Shown: positions 55,401 to 64,000 of the stretch, one piece after another
Numbering within the stretch: the first letter of the stretch is position 1
Layout of the letters: each line of letters opens with the position of its first letter
Source: Paraconiothyrium sp. Pb-2020
Taxonomy: Eukaryota > Ascomycota > Dothideomycetes > Pleosporales > Didymosphaeriaceae
Direction of reading: 5' to 3'
Length of the DNA stretch: 64,000 nt
Assembly: GCA_022419385.1 (NCBI GenBank)
Contig: JAJUBI010000003.1
Location: forward strand, 1,364,001-1,428,000
The notes under the pieces: model-generated
What the model saw: the letters and a program-made list of their open reading frames with translations, nothing else
Database searches by the model: none
Told to the model about the DNA's origin: nothing
Position numbers and translations under genes: made by a program

Positions 55401-56160
55401 AACGTCAATATCAACATCCTTCACAACTATCTGCAGGCGATCCAGAGCAGTGTTCAAAATATTCCGAAGATAGTAGGGAAGAGCCATGGGAGCTCCCATT
55501 CCCGCTACGCTCTCTTCATCGTCATCCTCGTTCGATGAGACCGACTCTTGGAGATATGCCGACTGAGACTCCAGCTCCTGTTCCAGCTCCTTAATTTCCT
55601 CTTCCGGCTCTTCCCTAAGAAACGAGTCTGCCAAATCTTCTACCGTCGGTATATGATCGTCGTCATCGTCAGATAAGGTGCCACTAGGATCATCCGGTGG
55701 TGGAGATGATGAACGGTGCAAGGGCGGGGATCTAGCCCGAGGTGGTGTTCGCTCAGTACCGCGTGACTTGGAGACAGTGCTGGTTTCCTCTACTAGGCGA
55801 GCGCGAATCCGAATGCCATCGATTTCTATTATGATACGTGGGGGGCCGAGTTCGAGTACGAAGGTAATGCGGAATAGCGATGCACGGGCGGTGGCTAGAT
55901 GGACCTCGGGGGGGAGTTTGAGGTGGAGAAGGGCCACAAGTTTCTGTGTAATGACTCGTTAGTCTATCCCAGCAGGTCAAGGCTGCAGAAGCTCTCACCT
56001 TGACATGCAGACCGACATCCCTGACCACGAGGGTGGTGCGCTTGCCAACATCGACGTTCACAAACTCGGCGGGGTCCTTGTCGAGGATGTCGATATGCCG
56101 CAAGCCGAACAACAACAACTTCTTCCCGAAGGCAGAAGAAAGGCCCGAAATAAATGCCAT
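49474..56160 (-). CDS. ATG2: Autophagy-related lipid-transfer protein ATG2
   Basis: Transfers phospholipids from the ER to the growing phagophore, working with Atg18 and Atg9. Exons 56160-55999, 55943-49542 and 49491-49474 give 2193 residues, as expected for filamentous fungi. Exon 1 carries the start of the chorein-type N-terminus (FGKKLLLFGL, NVDVGKRTTLVVRDVGLHVK) and splices to KLVALLHLKLPPEV. Long acidic, Ser-rich disordered parts (about residues 110-650) follow. The C-terminal half has the conserved ATG2 blocks, including FELKNVAVDLVVFEPG, TPIILRHAILYGIKSFDELHDTL and PMREYRKDGRVVRAMRKG. The last intron (49492-49541: GTGAGT, GCTAAC, CAG) is 50 bases; the final exon is 18 bases and adds only KYKTY. 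If unspliced, an alternative end runs to 49455. A TATATAA box lies about 100 bases upstream. Confidence 0.95.
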
Positions 56161-56793
56161 GGCTGTAATGCCGTGCCGCGGGTTGAGGGCCAAAATGGTC
56201 GGGCAGGCAAGTCGAGTGCCTACCGATGGGCCAACAGCAACGCCATAGATGCTGCGCGTTTATATAAGATCAGGATAGCTGGGCTAAGGGACGCGATTCC
56301 CGTGATGTCTTGCGTGATCGTAAGTGAAAGTGTGGCGAGTTGAAGGTTGGTCGTTGAGTGAATGTAGGTACTTCTGTTGTGGGTGCGTACCGCGGTCGAG
56401 GCAGCAGACTCCGACGTTCGCAGCGCGGACTTGGGGCTATGAGGAGGACAAATGTGGCCTGTGGCAAGATTAGATTGGGTTCGTCGGGTGTGCAGTCACA
56501 AGTGGCCAGCAGCAGGGGATCTAGGGAAGGCGTCTGATGATGCGATGTTGTCGTCGACGAGTTGTGGTCACCAGCACAGCGCGCGCGGCGTTAGTGCACT
56601 TCCCCGCGACTCGCTGGCTCGGCCCAGGGTGTGGCCCACTATCGATAACAACCGCCGGACGCACCGCTCCTTATCGGGAAGCCTCTACGCGACCACGGCT
56701 TACCGCGGCTCGCAGGCAGCCAACTTGCGCACATCTTATTCATGCAACCGCTTGTTCTGGAGCCACGAACGGTTGGGTAGACAGGTACAGACT
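56161..56793. promoter_or_regulatory. Divergent promoter between ATG2 and the adenosine deaminase gene
   Basis: About 630 bases shared by two divergent genes. TATATAA at 56261-56267 reads on both strands and is well placed for ATG2. No other gene is supported, though one frame is open from about 56452 into the deaminase start. Confidence 0.45.
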
Positions 56794-58621
56794 ATGGCAT
56801 CCGCGTCAGACAACGCTTGGGAGCAAGCCGAGGGCGTCCCTAGCCTTAGCGACCCATTCATACAAAAGTACCTCTCCGGCCGCGATGCCTTGGTGCAGCA
56901 AGAGAAGAAGCAGCGTAGTGGTCCGTCACCTTCAATTCAGCCAGCATGAAGATTTCAGGTCTGACAGCCTTCAGACCACTATTTCCGAGAAAACCTGTCG
57001 CCCACAGCTCAGGAAGCATGTGCCATTGTTTCCCAGATTCGCTTCGAGGAGCAACAGACTCTATGGAGCAAGGACTATGAGGACAGCCTCGCCAGCGACT
57101 ACGTCGACATTTTTCCTGGCATGATGTTCAATCTGGCCAAGGAGCGTATGGAAAAGAGCAAGCTGTGGAACATCGTGCGTAAGATGCCCAAGGGCGCGCT
57201 TCTGCACTGCCACCTCGAGGCTATGGTGGATCTTGACTGGGTGCTCGAGGAGGCGTTTGCTACCCAAGGAGTTTGCTTGCGGAGTGATGCCCCGCTGTCA
57301 AGCGAACAGGCGCGATTGAAGACACTGTTCTCATTCACCTATAGCGGAGCCAACGCAAAGAGCGATGTATCTATCTGGAGTGACGACTACGCCCGAAACA
57401 CGCAAATCCCTCTAGTAGCCGCGGCAGATAGCTTCCCAGATGGCGGACGGAAAGGGTTCATTGAATGGATTCGCCTGCGCACATCCATCACACCGGAAGA
57501 ACACCTCAAACATCACGAGGGCCCTAACGAAGTGTGGCGGAAATTCATGTCTTGCTTTCCCATCCTGGGTTCAATAATTTACTATGAACCCATCTTCCGT
57601 AAGTTCATTCGGAAATTGTGCCAGCAGCTATTGGAAGACGGTACTTATTACGTCGATCTGCGATCTGCCTTCTACACACCGTACCGCAGTCTCGGCAAGG
57701 AAGAGTGGGATCCAGATTTTTTCCACATGCTCGAACATATTGAAGATGAGGTCGAGAAGTTTAAGGCATCCGAAGAAGGCAAAGACTTCTGGGGCGTACG
57801 CATGATCTGGACTACCGTTCGTGCCTTTGATAATCGCACAATTGTCAACAGTAGGTCATTGCCCAGAATCCTCCTCTTGTACATAAATAACCTATGCAGG
57901 CATGAATCAATGTATCGAGATGAAGCTCGAGTTTCCAGAGCTTATCGCAGGCTACGACTTTGTCGGCCAAGAAGATCTTGGCCGCCCGCTCTCCGATCTC
58001 TCGCCAATGCTGTTCTACTTCCGCAAAAAGTGCGCAGAATCCGGCGTAGACATTCCATTCTTCTTCCACGCTGGTGAGACTCTCGGCGATGGCGACTCAG
58101 TGGACGAGAATCTGTTCGATGCCATCCTGCTCGGCACTCGCCGCATCGGCCATGGCTTCTCCCTCTACAAGCACCCGCTCCTCATCGACATGGTCAAAGA
58201 GAAGAAGATCTTGATCGAGTCCTGCCCCGTTTCTAACGAGGTCTTGCGTCTCTGTGGCAGCATAATGTCCCACCCACTCCCGGCTTTGCTGGCCCGTGGA
58301 GTGCCGTGTAGTTTGTGCAATGATGATCCGACGATCCTAGGGCAAAGGGTTAGTGGGATGAGCCATGATTTTTGGCAGGCACTTCAGGGCTGGGACAATC
58401 TTGGGCTAGAAGGCCTGGGCTCGCTAGCAGAGAACAGCGTTCGGTGGGCAAGCTTCGAAGACTATTCGCAGAAAGAATGGGTGCAGAGCATCAAGGACGG
58501 TAGCACTGGCAAGGGGCTACGCGCGCAAAGACTAAAGGAGTGGGCTACGAGGTGGGAGAGATTCTGTGCATGGATCGTAGACGAATACGGTGTTGATGAG
58601 AGCACCAACCCTGAAGAGTAA
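56794..58621 (+). CDS. ADGF/CECR1-type adenosine deaminase
   Basis: Deaminates adenosine to inosine with a zinc ion. Exons 56794-56917 (or -56914), 56975-57850 and 57900-58621, 573 residues. The acceptor of intron 1 is set by CTGAC...CTTCAG and by the restored reading HYFRENLSPTAQEACAIVSQIR; the donor may be GTGGTC or GTAGTG, a one-residue difference. Metal and catalytic motifs: ALLHCHLEAMVD (first zinc His pair), FFFHAGET (third His and catalytic Glu), IGHGFSLYKHPLL, ESCPVSNEVL and SLCNDDPTI (catalytic Asp pair). The N-terminal helices before the barrel are typical of the ADGF subfamily. Animal ADGFs are secreted, but no signal peptide is seen here, so this one appears intracellular. Confidence 0.93.
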
Positions 58622-58936
58622 CGGAGTGGATCTACGAGCAGAGCTTCTTCAACAGCGGATATGACGACCTTTGATACGCTTCATCAGTGTGGGTGGCCTT
58701 CTGTTGGTCCTATTCAACAGCATATAGAGCTACGAAAGCTTCAACGCTACTAAATATGAATATCATTTAAACCGAGATCCGACATGCATACACAATGTGT
58801 TTCTCACATGCGATCTCAAGTGCACAGACCACCATCAACAACATGAGCTTCGCCGACTCCCCCGCAGCTTTTACCCAACACTCACAATGTAGCTGCCATC
58901 CAGATCGACTCTGGAGCGCCACCATTCACAGGCTCA
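58622..58936. other. Short intergenic region
   Basis: About 315 bases with the 3' end of the deaminase gene and the promoter of NPR2. Nothing else seen. Confidence 0.45.
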
Positions 58937-60771
58937 ATGCCTACGCGCGCAATCAAGGCCATCTTCTTCACGCGCTTTCAACATGAAAAAGGTGTGTATT
59001 GTTCCCGCGCTGTCCCAATAGCCTACCCCACCATCGCTCTTTCCTCCGCGCTCGCGCCCGCCCGCCCGCCAGCTAACTGTCACATAGGCTCCCGCGTCCT
59101 CCACCAGATACCCGAGGGCAGTATAACGCCGTCTTGCACACCCTCCGCTCTGCGTGCCCCGCTCTTCTCCTTCGACTCTGCTACACCCTATCTCATTCCC
59201 ACCCAACAGTTCTGCGATCGCCTCCTCACCTTCTGCGTCAACCATTACCGCGTCATTGGGTATCCCGTCTGCATCCGCGAAGGCAGATACTCCAGGAATG
59301 AGTTCATCTTCAATTGGTCGATCGTTGTTGAGGAGAGTTTGGCGGACTGGGTTGCATATGGGGAGGTAGTGAGGAAGGTTGGACGATTGCTAAGAGGCTT
59401 GGAAGAGCAGGGTGGTTTTGTGAGTGGAGAGGAGGATGAGATGGGTGTTTGGGAAGATGACAGGGAGGACAGGGCGTGGAGGATGGGGAGTGGGAGTAAA
59501 GTTTTCGCGCTGTGTGAGATGTTGCTGGAGGATCTGAATAATTATGCTGAGTGTATGATTCCAATTGGTAGGTTCGCCTGGATAGAGTGAATGGTCGATA
59601 TAGGTGGGGTGCTAATCATGGTGTAGATGACTCGAATACGATCAACCTGAAGCTTTTCCGTACGCGTCCGCCTCCACCGCCCATTCACGCTCATCAGGTC
59701 CCTATCTTGACTATCGATCTATCGTCTCTCAACACGCCAATATCCTCTGATCTCACGCTGAATCGCATCCTGCCTTACATAAATGGCATTCACAGCGTTG
59801 CGCATATCGCGCAGCTCGCGGACACGGACCTTAGTCTCACGCGCAAGGCGATCCAACATCTGGTCTTCTACGGATGCCTTGTACTGCTAGATGTTTTTAG
59901 CTTTGCCGCAGTTTACGCGCCAACAGCCGAGATCGGGGGTTTCATTGTAGACGAGGCAGTTCAAGAGGAGTGCGTCCGGTACGTCCGAGTGCCTCGGGTA
60001 CGATGGAAAGGTCCGAGTACCACTACGACTCGGATGGGCAGCGAGGCTTCAGTAAAAGGATCATCCCGCGACTCTCGTTCCTCCATCTCATCAAATGCAT
60101 CCACGTCCTCAGCCCAGAGCGACGCCCTCTCTACCACCGATAGCCTCACGAACCCACCCGGTCCTCCATCCCCCAACGAGGGGCTCCACGACATTCCTCA
60201 TGAAACCCTCATCACACTATATACCAGTCTCCGCCAAGGTCTCTCTCTCCGCCAATGGGTCCTTGATAACCTCGATCTCCTCCGCGGCATCGACGTCCGG
60301 CGCCTGATCACTTTCGGCATCATCAAAGGTTTCCTATACAGAATCCACAAGTACGCCGTGGCGACCAGCACGAACATCGCAGTTCCGCCTGCTCCGCCAA
60401 CAAGCTTGCAAAGCAACTCGACCAGCACAGCACCCTCCATGCACGCCGCCGCCGCCTCAGACACGTCTACCATTCGCAACCATGCTTACCCTCACCACCG
60501 CGAGAGTGCCGCAGGTGCCGCATCACATGTCCAGCACAGGCCTTCTGTGGCATCGAGTCTTTTTGCGCCTGGCGGGGAAAGAAGACTGGAGGACATCACA
60601 AGGTTGGATAGTATTATCAGTGGTGAGGAGATGGGTGGGGGAGGGGGGCTGATGAGGTTTTTGGATGGGATGCATTGCTTTGATGAGGTTTGTACGGAGG
60701 TGGGGATGGGGGAGAAGGGGGTGGAGGGGAGGGTGAAGCTATTGGGAGATGTACAGGTTTTCAGTCGGTAA
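58937..60771 (+). CDS. NPR2: Nitrogen permease regulator 2 (SEACIT/GATOR1 subunit)
   Basis: Partner of Npr3 and Iml1 in the complex that inactivates Rag GTPases and so TORC1 when amino acids are scarce, at the vacuole. Exons 58937-58991, 59088-59567 and 59627-60771, 559 residues; introns have GCTAAC and GCTAAT branches. The N-terminal longin-like part is clear: IKAIFFTRFQHEKG joined to SRVLHQIPEGSI, then FNWSIVVEE and ECMIPID with DSNTINLKLF. The middle has ILPYINGIHSVAHIAQLAD; the region 170-330 of the C-terminal half is Ser/Thr-rich and variable. The end (LDGMHCFDEVCTEVG...LGDVQVFSR) matches the family terminus. An upstream in-frame start is possible but not needed. Confidence 0.94.
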
Positions 60772-61350
60772 GCACTACAGATTGAGGGAGGGATGTTGAA
60801 TTTGTTGAGGACAAGCGGTCTTTATGCAGTGGGATGGAGGACTGCGTGTTTCTACATGATAGTTACGGGAATGGGAAGCCGTGTTTCCCTTACGAAATTA
60901 CAAAACCCTAATAGCTCTACTGCCATCTAACCCCGGCTGGCTAACAGCAGATCAGGCATCTGACGATCTGATCCGCGCGTACGCCCACAGTAGCCGAAGG
61001 CATAACTCAGACTTCTTGGAATTAGCACCCCTTCTGTTTAATCACTAATGATGCCGTCTTATAGTAAATCTTGATGCTTATCATAGAGTACGCTACCCTA
61101 GGGTAGATTGTCTTTAGTTCTATTAAGTAATCCTAATTTACTATATAGCTCGCCTTGGATAGAGCAAGAGCGTCTCCCCTAGAACTGCGAGTTTTGTCTG
61201 CGGACAAGTTGTTGAAAGTGGATGGTGTAGGTGCACAGGCGCCGAGTGTCACAGTGCCGGCGCGCGGGCGCGTTCCACCCCAGCTTTTGGCGCCCCACGC
61301 GCCTCAACTACACCACTAGAGTGCTCCTCACTTGATCTCAACATACAGTA
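60772..61350. other. Intergenic region with an AT-rich islet
   Basis: Between NPR2 and the F-box gene. The left half has unremarkable composition; an AT-rich, TA-dinucleotide-rich patch (about 61020-61165) contains a 14-base perfect palindrome. The right part is the GC-rich promoter of the F-box gene. Confidence 0.5.
61093..61106. repeat. 14-base perfect palindrome in an AT-rich islet
   Basis: CTACCCTAGGGTAG reads the same on both strands. It sits inside about 145 bases rich in TA steps, unlike the DNA on either side. It could be part of a decayed mobile element or a chance palindrome. Confidence 0.5.
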
Positions 61351-63132
61351 ATGGTTCGTACCCTTTCACCTGAGGAATACAAGGAAATCGGCAAATCTTA
61401 CTACAAGCTCAAGCAATACAAAAAAGCCGTCGAAGTCTTCACGAACGGCATCGACGCGTCGGTAAATCCCTCCGCAACGCTATACGACTACCGCGCTGCC
61501 GCGTACGAGAAACTCGACGACTTTGCCGCAGCCGTCAAAGATGGGCGCCTTGCCATTCGCACACACAAGCAGGATGTTAAGGGCTATTTGCGCACGGCGA
61601 GCGCGCTGCAGAGGATGGGCAAGCTGGACACGGCGCTGAATATCTACAAGTACGGCATGAAGAACGTGCCGGTCGACGACAAGGACTTTCAGCTTCTCCA
61701 GCAGCTACACAACAAACTTACGCGCCAGCTTTCCCCGCCCAAAGCCATCGACCCTTTCACGATTCTTCCGGTGGAGCTTGTGGAGATGGTCATCGGCTAT
61801 CTCTCTTTCAAAAACATGATGAATTGCCTTCGTGTTAGCAGAGGCTGGAAAGGTTATCTCACTAATCGCCCCAAACTTTGGGCTGACCTCGACCTATCTG
61901 ACGCTACGAAGCCTGTATCACGTACCTTTCTCGGCAATGCTGTTCGTTACAGTCGCAACACGCTGCATACATTGACCGTTCACCGAGTACAGCATACAGA
62001 CATCCTCCGTAATATTGCAACCGCTTGCAAGAACCTTCATACCGTGACGATATTGTCGTTCCCGTATAAGATATCTGATACCCTTATTGAGATGGTGCAG
62101 TGTGCACAGAACCTGAAGCGTCTTTCCGTATACACCGAGATTAGCACGGATACCATGGGTCAAATCTTGCGCAGAAGACCGGAATTAGAGCTCATCGATT
62201 TCAGAGATATCGTTGCAGTGGAACAACAACCAATGAACTGGAAAGGTGGCCCGTACAGCAGACTACAAAGCATCTCATTGTGCGGCAATTCCGATCGACG
62301 AGTGTCAAATAGTCACATCACGACTCTATTACAACAAGTCCCCGAATTGCGCTCATTGAAATGTGTGAACTGGGGTCGACAACTGCCACCGAGCGGCATC
62401 TACCCACTCGGTGAATCTCGCCTGACCAACCTTGTTTTGTCGCAGGTTGCCATCGATCGTTTCCCTATCATCCCGCATACATTAGAGAGCCTCAGTTACC
62501 ACCCACGCATCGCTTCTCCGCCCCAAGCTGCATTTACGGGCATGATAAACGTCGAGCTGTCACGCTCGCGCTCCCTCTCTCAATTGACTTTGGGCGGCCT
62601 GGTGATTTTATATGCCGATTTTCTACCCAAGCTTCTGGACTATTACGTGGAGCCGAACGGAGCGGGAGCGAGCGCTTCGAGAATCCCCATCGAGGACGGG
62701 GCTCCCTTACAACACCTCTCTCTGAGCGGGAGTGTCGTGACAAACAACTTCGACGGAACACCTTCTGCCTTGGACTCTATCCCCTCGAGCACCCTAGTTT
62801 CCACCTTTCTGTCCACATCGCCACGGGTCCTAACACGCTCCTTGACTTCCTTGGAACTTCCCGGTCAGCCTCTCACAGACGACGACATTAGCATCATCAC
62901 CGAATCGACCAGCCTGTCCACCATCAATATCTCGAACACGAAGGTTTCTGGTTATGGAATTAAGAAGCTCGTCGACGGAGCGCCTACACTACGCTACATT
63001 AATGCCGATTATTGTCGAAACCTGAGTGATAGAGATGTGATTGATTATGCGAAGGAGAGGGGCGTGCATGTGAGCTATACGATGAATGAGCCCAAGAATG
63101 GAGCAAAGGGTCGGAAGGTGCGGTACGGATGA
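61351..63132 (+). CDS. TPR / F-box / leucine-rich repeat protein (Dia2/Pof3 type)
   Basis: Substrate receptor of an SCF ubiquitin ligase; yeast Dia2 and fission yeast Pof3 act at replication forks and in genome stability. Single exon, 593 residues. Domain order: tetratricopeptide repeats (about 5-110: YKEIGKSYYKLKQYKKAVEVFT, then YDYRAAAYEKLDDFAAAVKD), F-box (about 135-170: FTILPVELVEMVIGYLS, CLRVSRGWKGYL), then irregular leucine-rich repeats to the end (LRSLKCVNW, LQHLSLSG, LSTINISNTKVSGYGIKKLV). This TPR-F-box-LRR order is distinctive. A basic tail (GAKGRKVRYG) may help nuclear location. The ortholog call rests on domain order; the substrate is not readable. Confidence 0.85.
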   Translation: MVRTLSPEEYKEIGKSYYKLKQYKKAVEVFTNGIDASVNPSATLYDYRAAAYEKLDDFAAAVKDGRLAIRTHKQDVKGYLRTASALQRMGKLDTALNIYKYGMKNVPVDDKDFQLLQQLHNKLTRQLSPPKAIDPFTILPVELVEMVIGYLSFKNMMNCLRVSRGWKGYLTNRPKLWADLDLSDATKPVSRTFLGNAVRYSRNTLHTLTVHRVQHTDILRNIATACKNLHTVTILSFPYKISDTLIEMVQCAQNLKRLSVYTEISTDTMGQILRRRPELELIDFRDIVAVEQQPMNWKGGPYSRLQSISLCGNSDRRVSNSHITTLLQQVPELRSLKCVNWGRQLPPSGIYPLGESRLTNLVLSQVAIDRFPIIPHTLESLSYHPRIASPPQAAFTGMINVELSRSRSLSQLTLGGLVILYADFLPKLLDYYVEPNGAGASASRIPIEDGAPLQHLSLSGSVVTNNFDGTPSALDSIPSSTLVSTFLSTSPRVLTRSLTSLELPGQPLTDDDISIITESTSLSTINISNTKVSGYGIKKLVDGAPTLRYINADYCRNLSDRDVIDYAKERGVHVSYTMNEPKNGAKGRKVRYG

Positions 63133-63344
63133 ATTGGTGGCATGTAAGGCTATTTTTGAGAGATCTGCAGGAATATCAGGAGGCAAACTAGCCCAATGTG
63201 ATATTCGGCACGTACTGTCGTTGCATGAACTATGAAATGCAACGGCATTAGGAGCTATCATATACTCCTCCATCATTGTACAATGATTTCGAGTAACATT
63301 TCTGATTCTATCTTTACGGTCCTATGATACAGCTCCCGCCTTAC

Positions 63345-64000
63345 TCACCTCCTCCCTCTCTCCAAATCGACATCACCGCCCTGCCATATCCCCAACGCAT
63401 CCACCCCAGGCGGACTCCCCGGATCCGAATTCGCCCTCGCATACCCCTGCCTACTCTGCACCATCCCACCTATTCCCATCTCCAAGAACGGACTCTGCTC
63501 CCCCACCCTTACCGGGCTCGTAGGTGATGCGAGCCCGTACTCCTCCCCACTACTACGCCGGTCATCATGGTCCGGAATGGTGGAATTCGCGGAGCCTGCG
63601 CGTTCCCGCTGGTGGTGCGCTTCCAAGGGGCGCTGGAGCAGGGGCGACATGGAAAGTGAAGAGTCGTGACTTGGGCGTTTGGAGAGCGACTCGCTGGGGC
63701 TGCCGTATCTCTGCCCCAGTAGTGACGGCGAGGGCCGCGCGGCCGAAGAGTCACTGTCTTGTCGCGGTCTGCGCTGCGGGATCGCAGGCGGGAAGAGCGA
63801 GTGCGCCATAGCGGGTGTCTCGTACGCGTGGTGCGAGTGCTGGCTGTCATCTCTCACCATCGCGGTTGAGAAGTCTGAGAGTTCTATACTCGGGTTGCCG
63901 TGCGGTCGTGGTGTCGACGGACCTGGTATTGGGATGTCAGGGTCGTGGGTGTGGACCTTTGTCCAGAGCAGCGTCTTTTGCGGGTATTTAATCAGACCGA
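63345..64000 (-). CDS. C-terminal part of a protein running off the window edge
   Basis: An open minus-strand frame ends at 63345 and continues to the last base of the window, about 218 residues seen. Near the edge it reads IKYPQKTLLWTKVHTHDPDIPIPG, then becomes Ser/Pro/Arg-rich and disordered (PSPSLLGQRYGSPSESLSK, SPTSPVRVGEQSPF), ending DLERGRR. This looks like a cytosolic regulatory tail with many potential phosphorylation sites. The start and the family lie outside the window, so no function can be given. Confidence 0.6.
   Translation of the reverse strand, partial: GLIKYPQKTLLWTKVHTHDPDIPIPGPSTPRPHGNPSIELSDFSTAMVRDDSQHSHHAYETPAMAHSLFPPAIPQRRPRQDSDSSAARPSPSLLGQRYGSPSESLSKRPSHDSSLSMSPLLQRPLEAHHQRERAGSANSTIPDHDDRRSSGEEYGLASPTSPVRVGEQSPFLEMGIGGMVQSRQGYARANSDPGSPPGVDALGIWQGGDVDLERGRR

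Overview
The window is nuclear DNA of a filamentous ascomycete (Pezizomycotina; Dothideomycetes is my best guess, not provable from here). Evidence: intron-poor, fairly GC-rich genes; many spliceosomal introns of about 45-60 bases with GTRNGT donors and CTRAY branch points just before the AG; Zn2Cys6 regulators; fungal glycoside hydrolases; and filamentous-fungal forms of ATG2, NPR2 and a Dia2/Pof3 F-box protein. I see no CRISPR array, rRNA gene, convincing tRNA gene or intact transposon.

Layout. 1-2156: no supported gene. 2157-6469 (+): serine-rich protein with two C-terminal membrane segments. 7083-10362 (-): six-exon secreted GH35 beta-galactosidase. 11591-13675 (-): divergent protein kinase with an apparent one-base frameshift. 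14574-15494 (+): NIT2-type omega-amidase. 16030-17418 (+): membrane-anchored protein with a probable Hsp70/actin-like fold. 17517-18420 (-): broken membrane-protein gene. 18718-23677 (-): two conserved-looking proteins I do not recognise. 24377-25553 (-): Crh-type GH16 wall transglycosylase. 25554-28282: gene-poor. 28283-29161 (+): crotonase-fold protein with a signal peptide. 30474-30767 (+): small Cys-rich-tail protein.

31162-47133 looks like a catabolic island: secreted GH43, lactose-permease-like MFS sugar porter, Zn2Cys6 regulator, gentisate 1,2-dioxygenase, a GFA-family protein, an FAH-family hydrolase, an intracellular GH3 beta-glycosidase with PA14 insert, and a second Zn2Cys6 regulator. 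Together they could import a glycoside, cleave it inside the cell, and take a gentisate-type aglycone to central metabolites. The transporter promoter has two CGG-N7-CCG dyads 30 bases apart followed by three CreA-type hexamers. This is the best candidate for an undescribed system here; the substrate is inference.

47134-49473 is gene-poor. 49474-63132 holds housekeeping and nutrient-stress genes: ATG2 (-), then on + an ADGF-type adenosine deaminase, NPR2 and a TPR/F-box/LRR protein. The window ends in a minus-strand gene running off the edge. All exon models were read by eye from splice signals and reading frame and have no transcript support.
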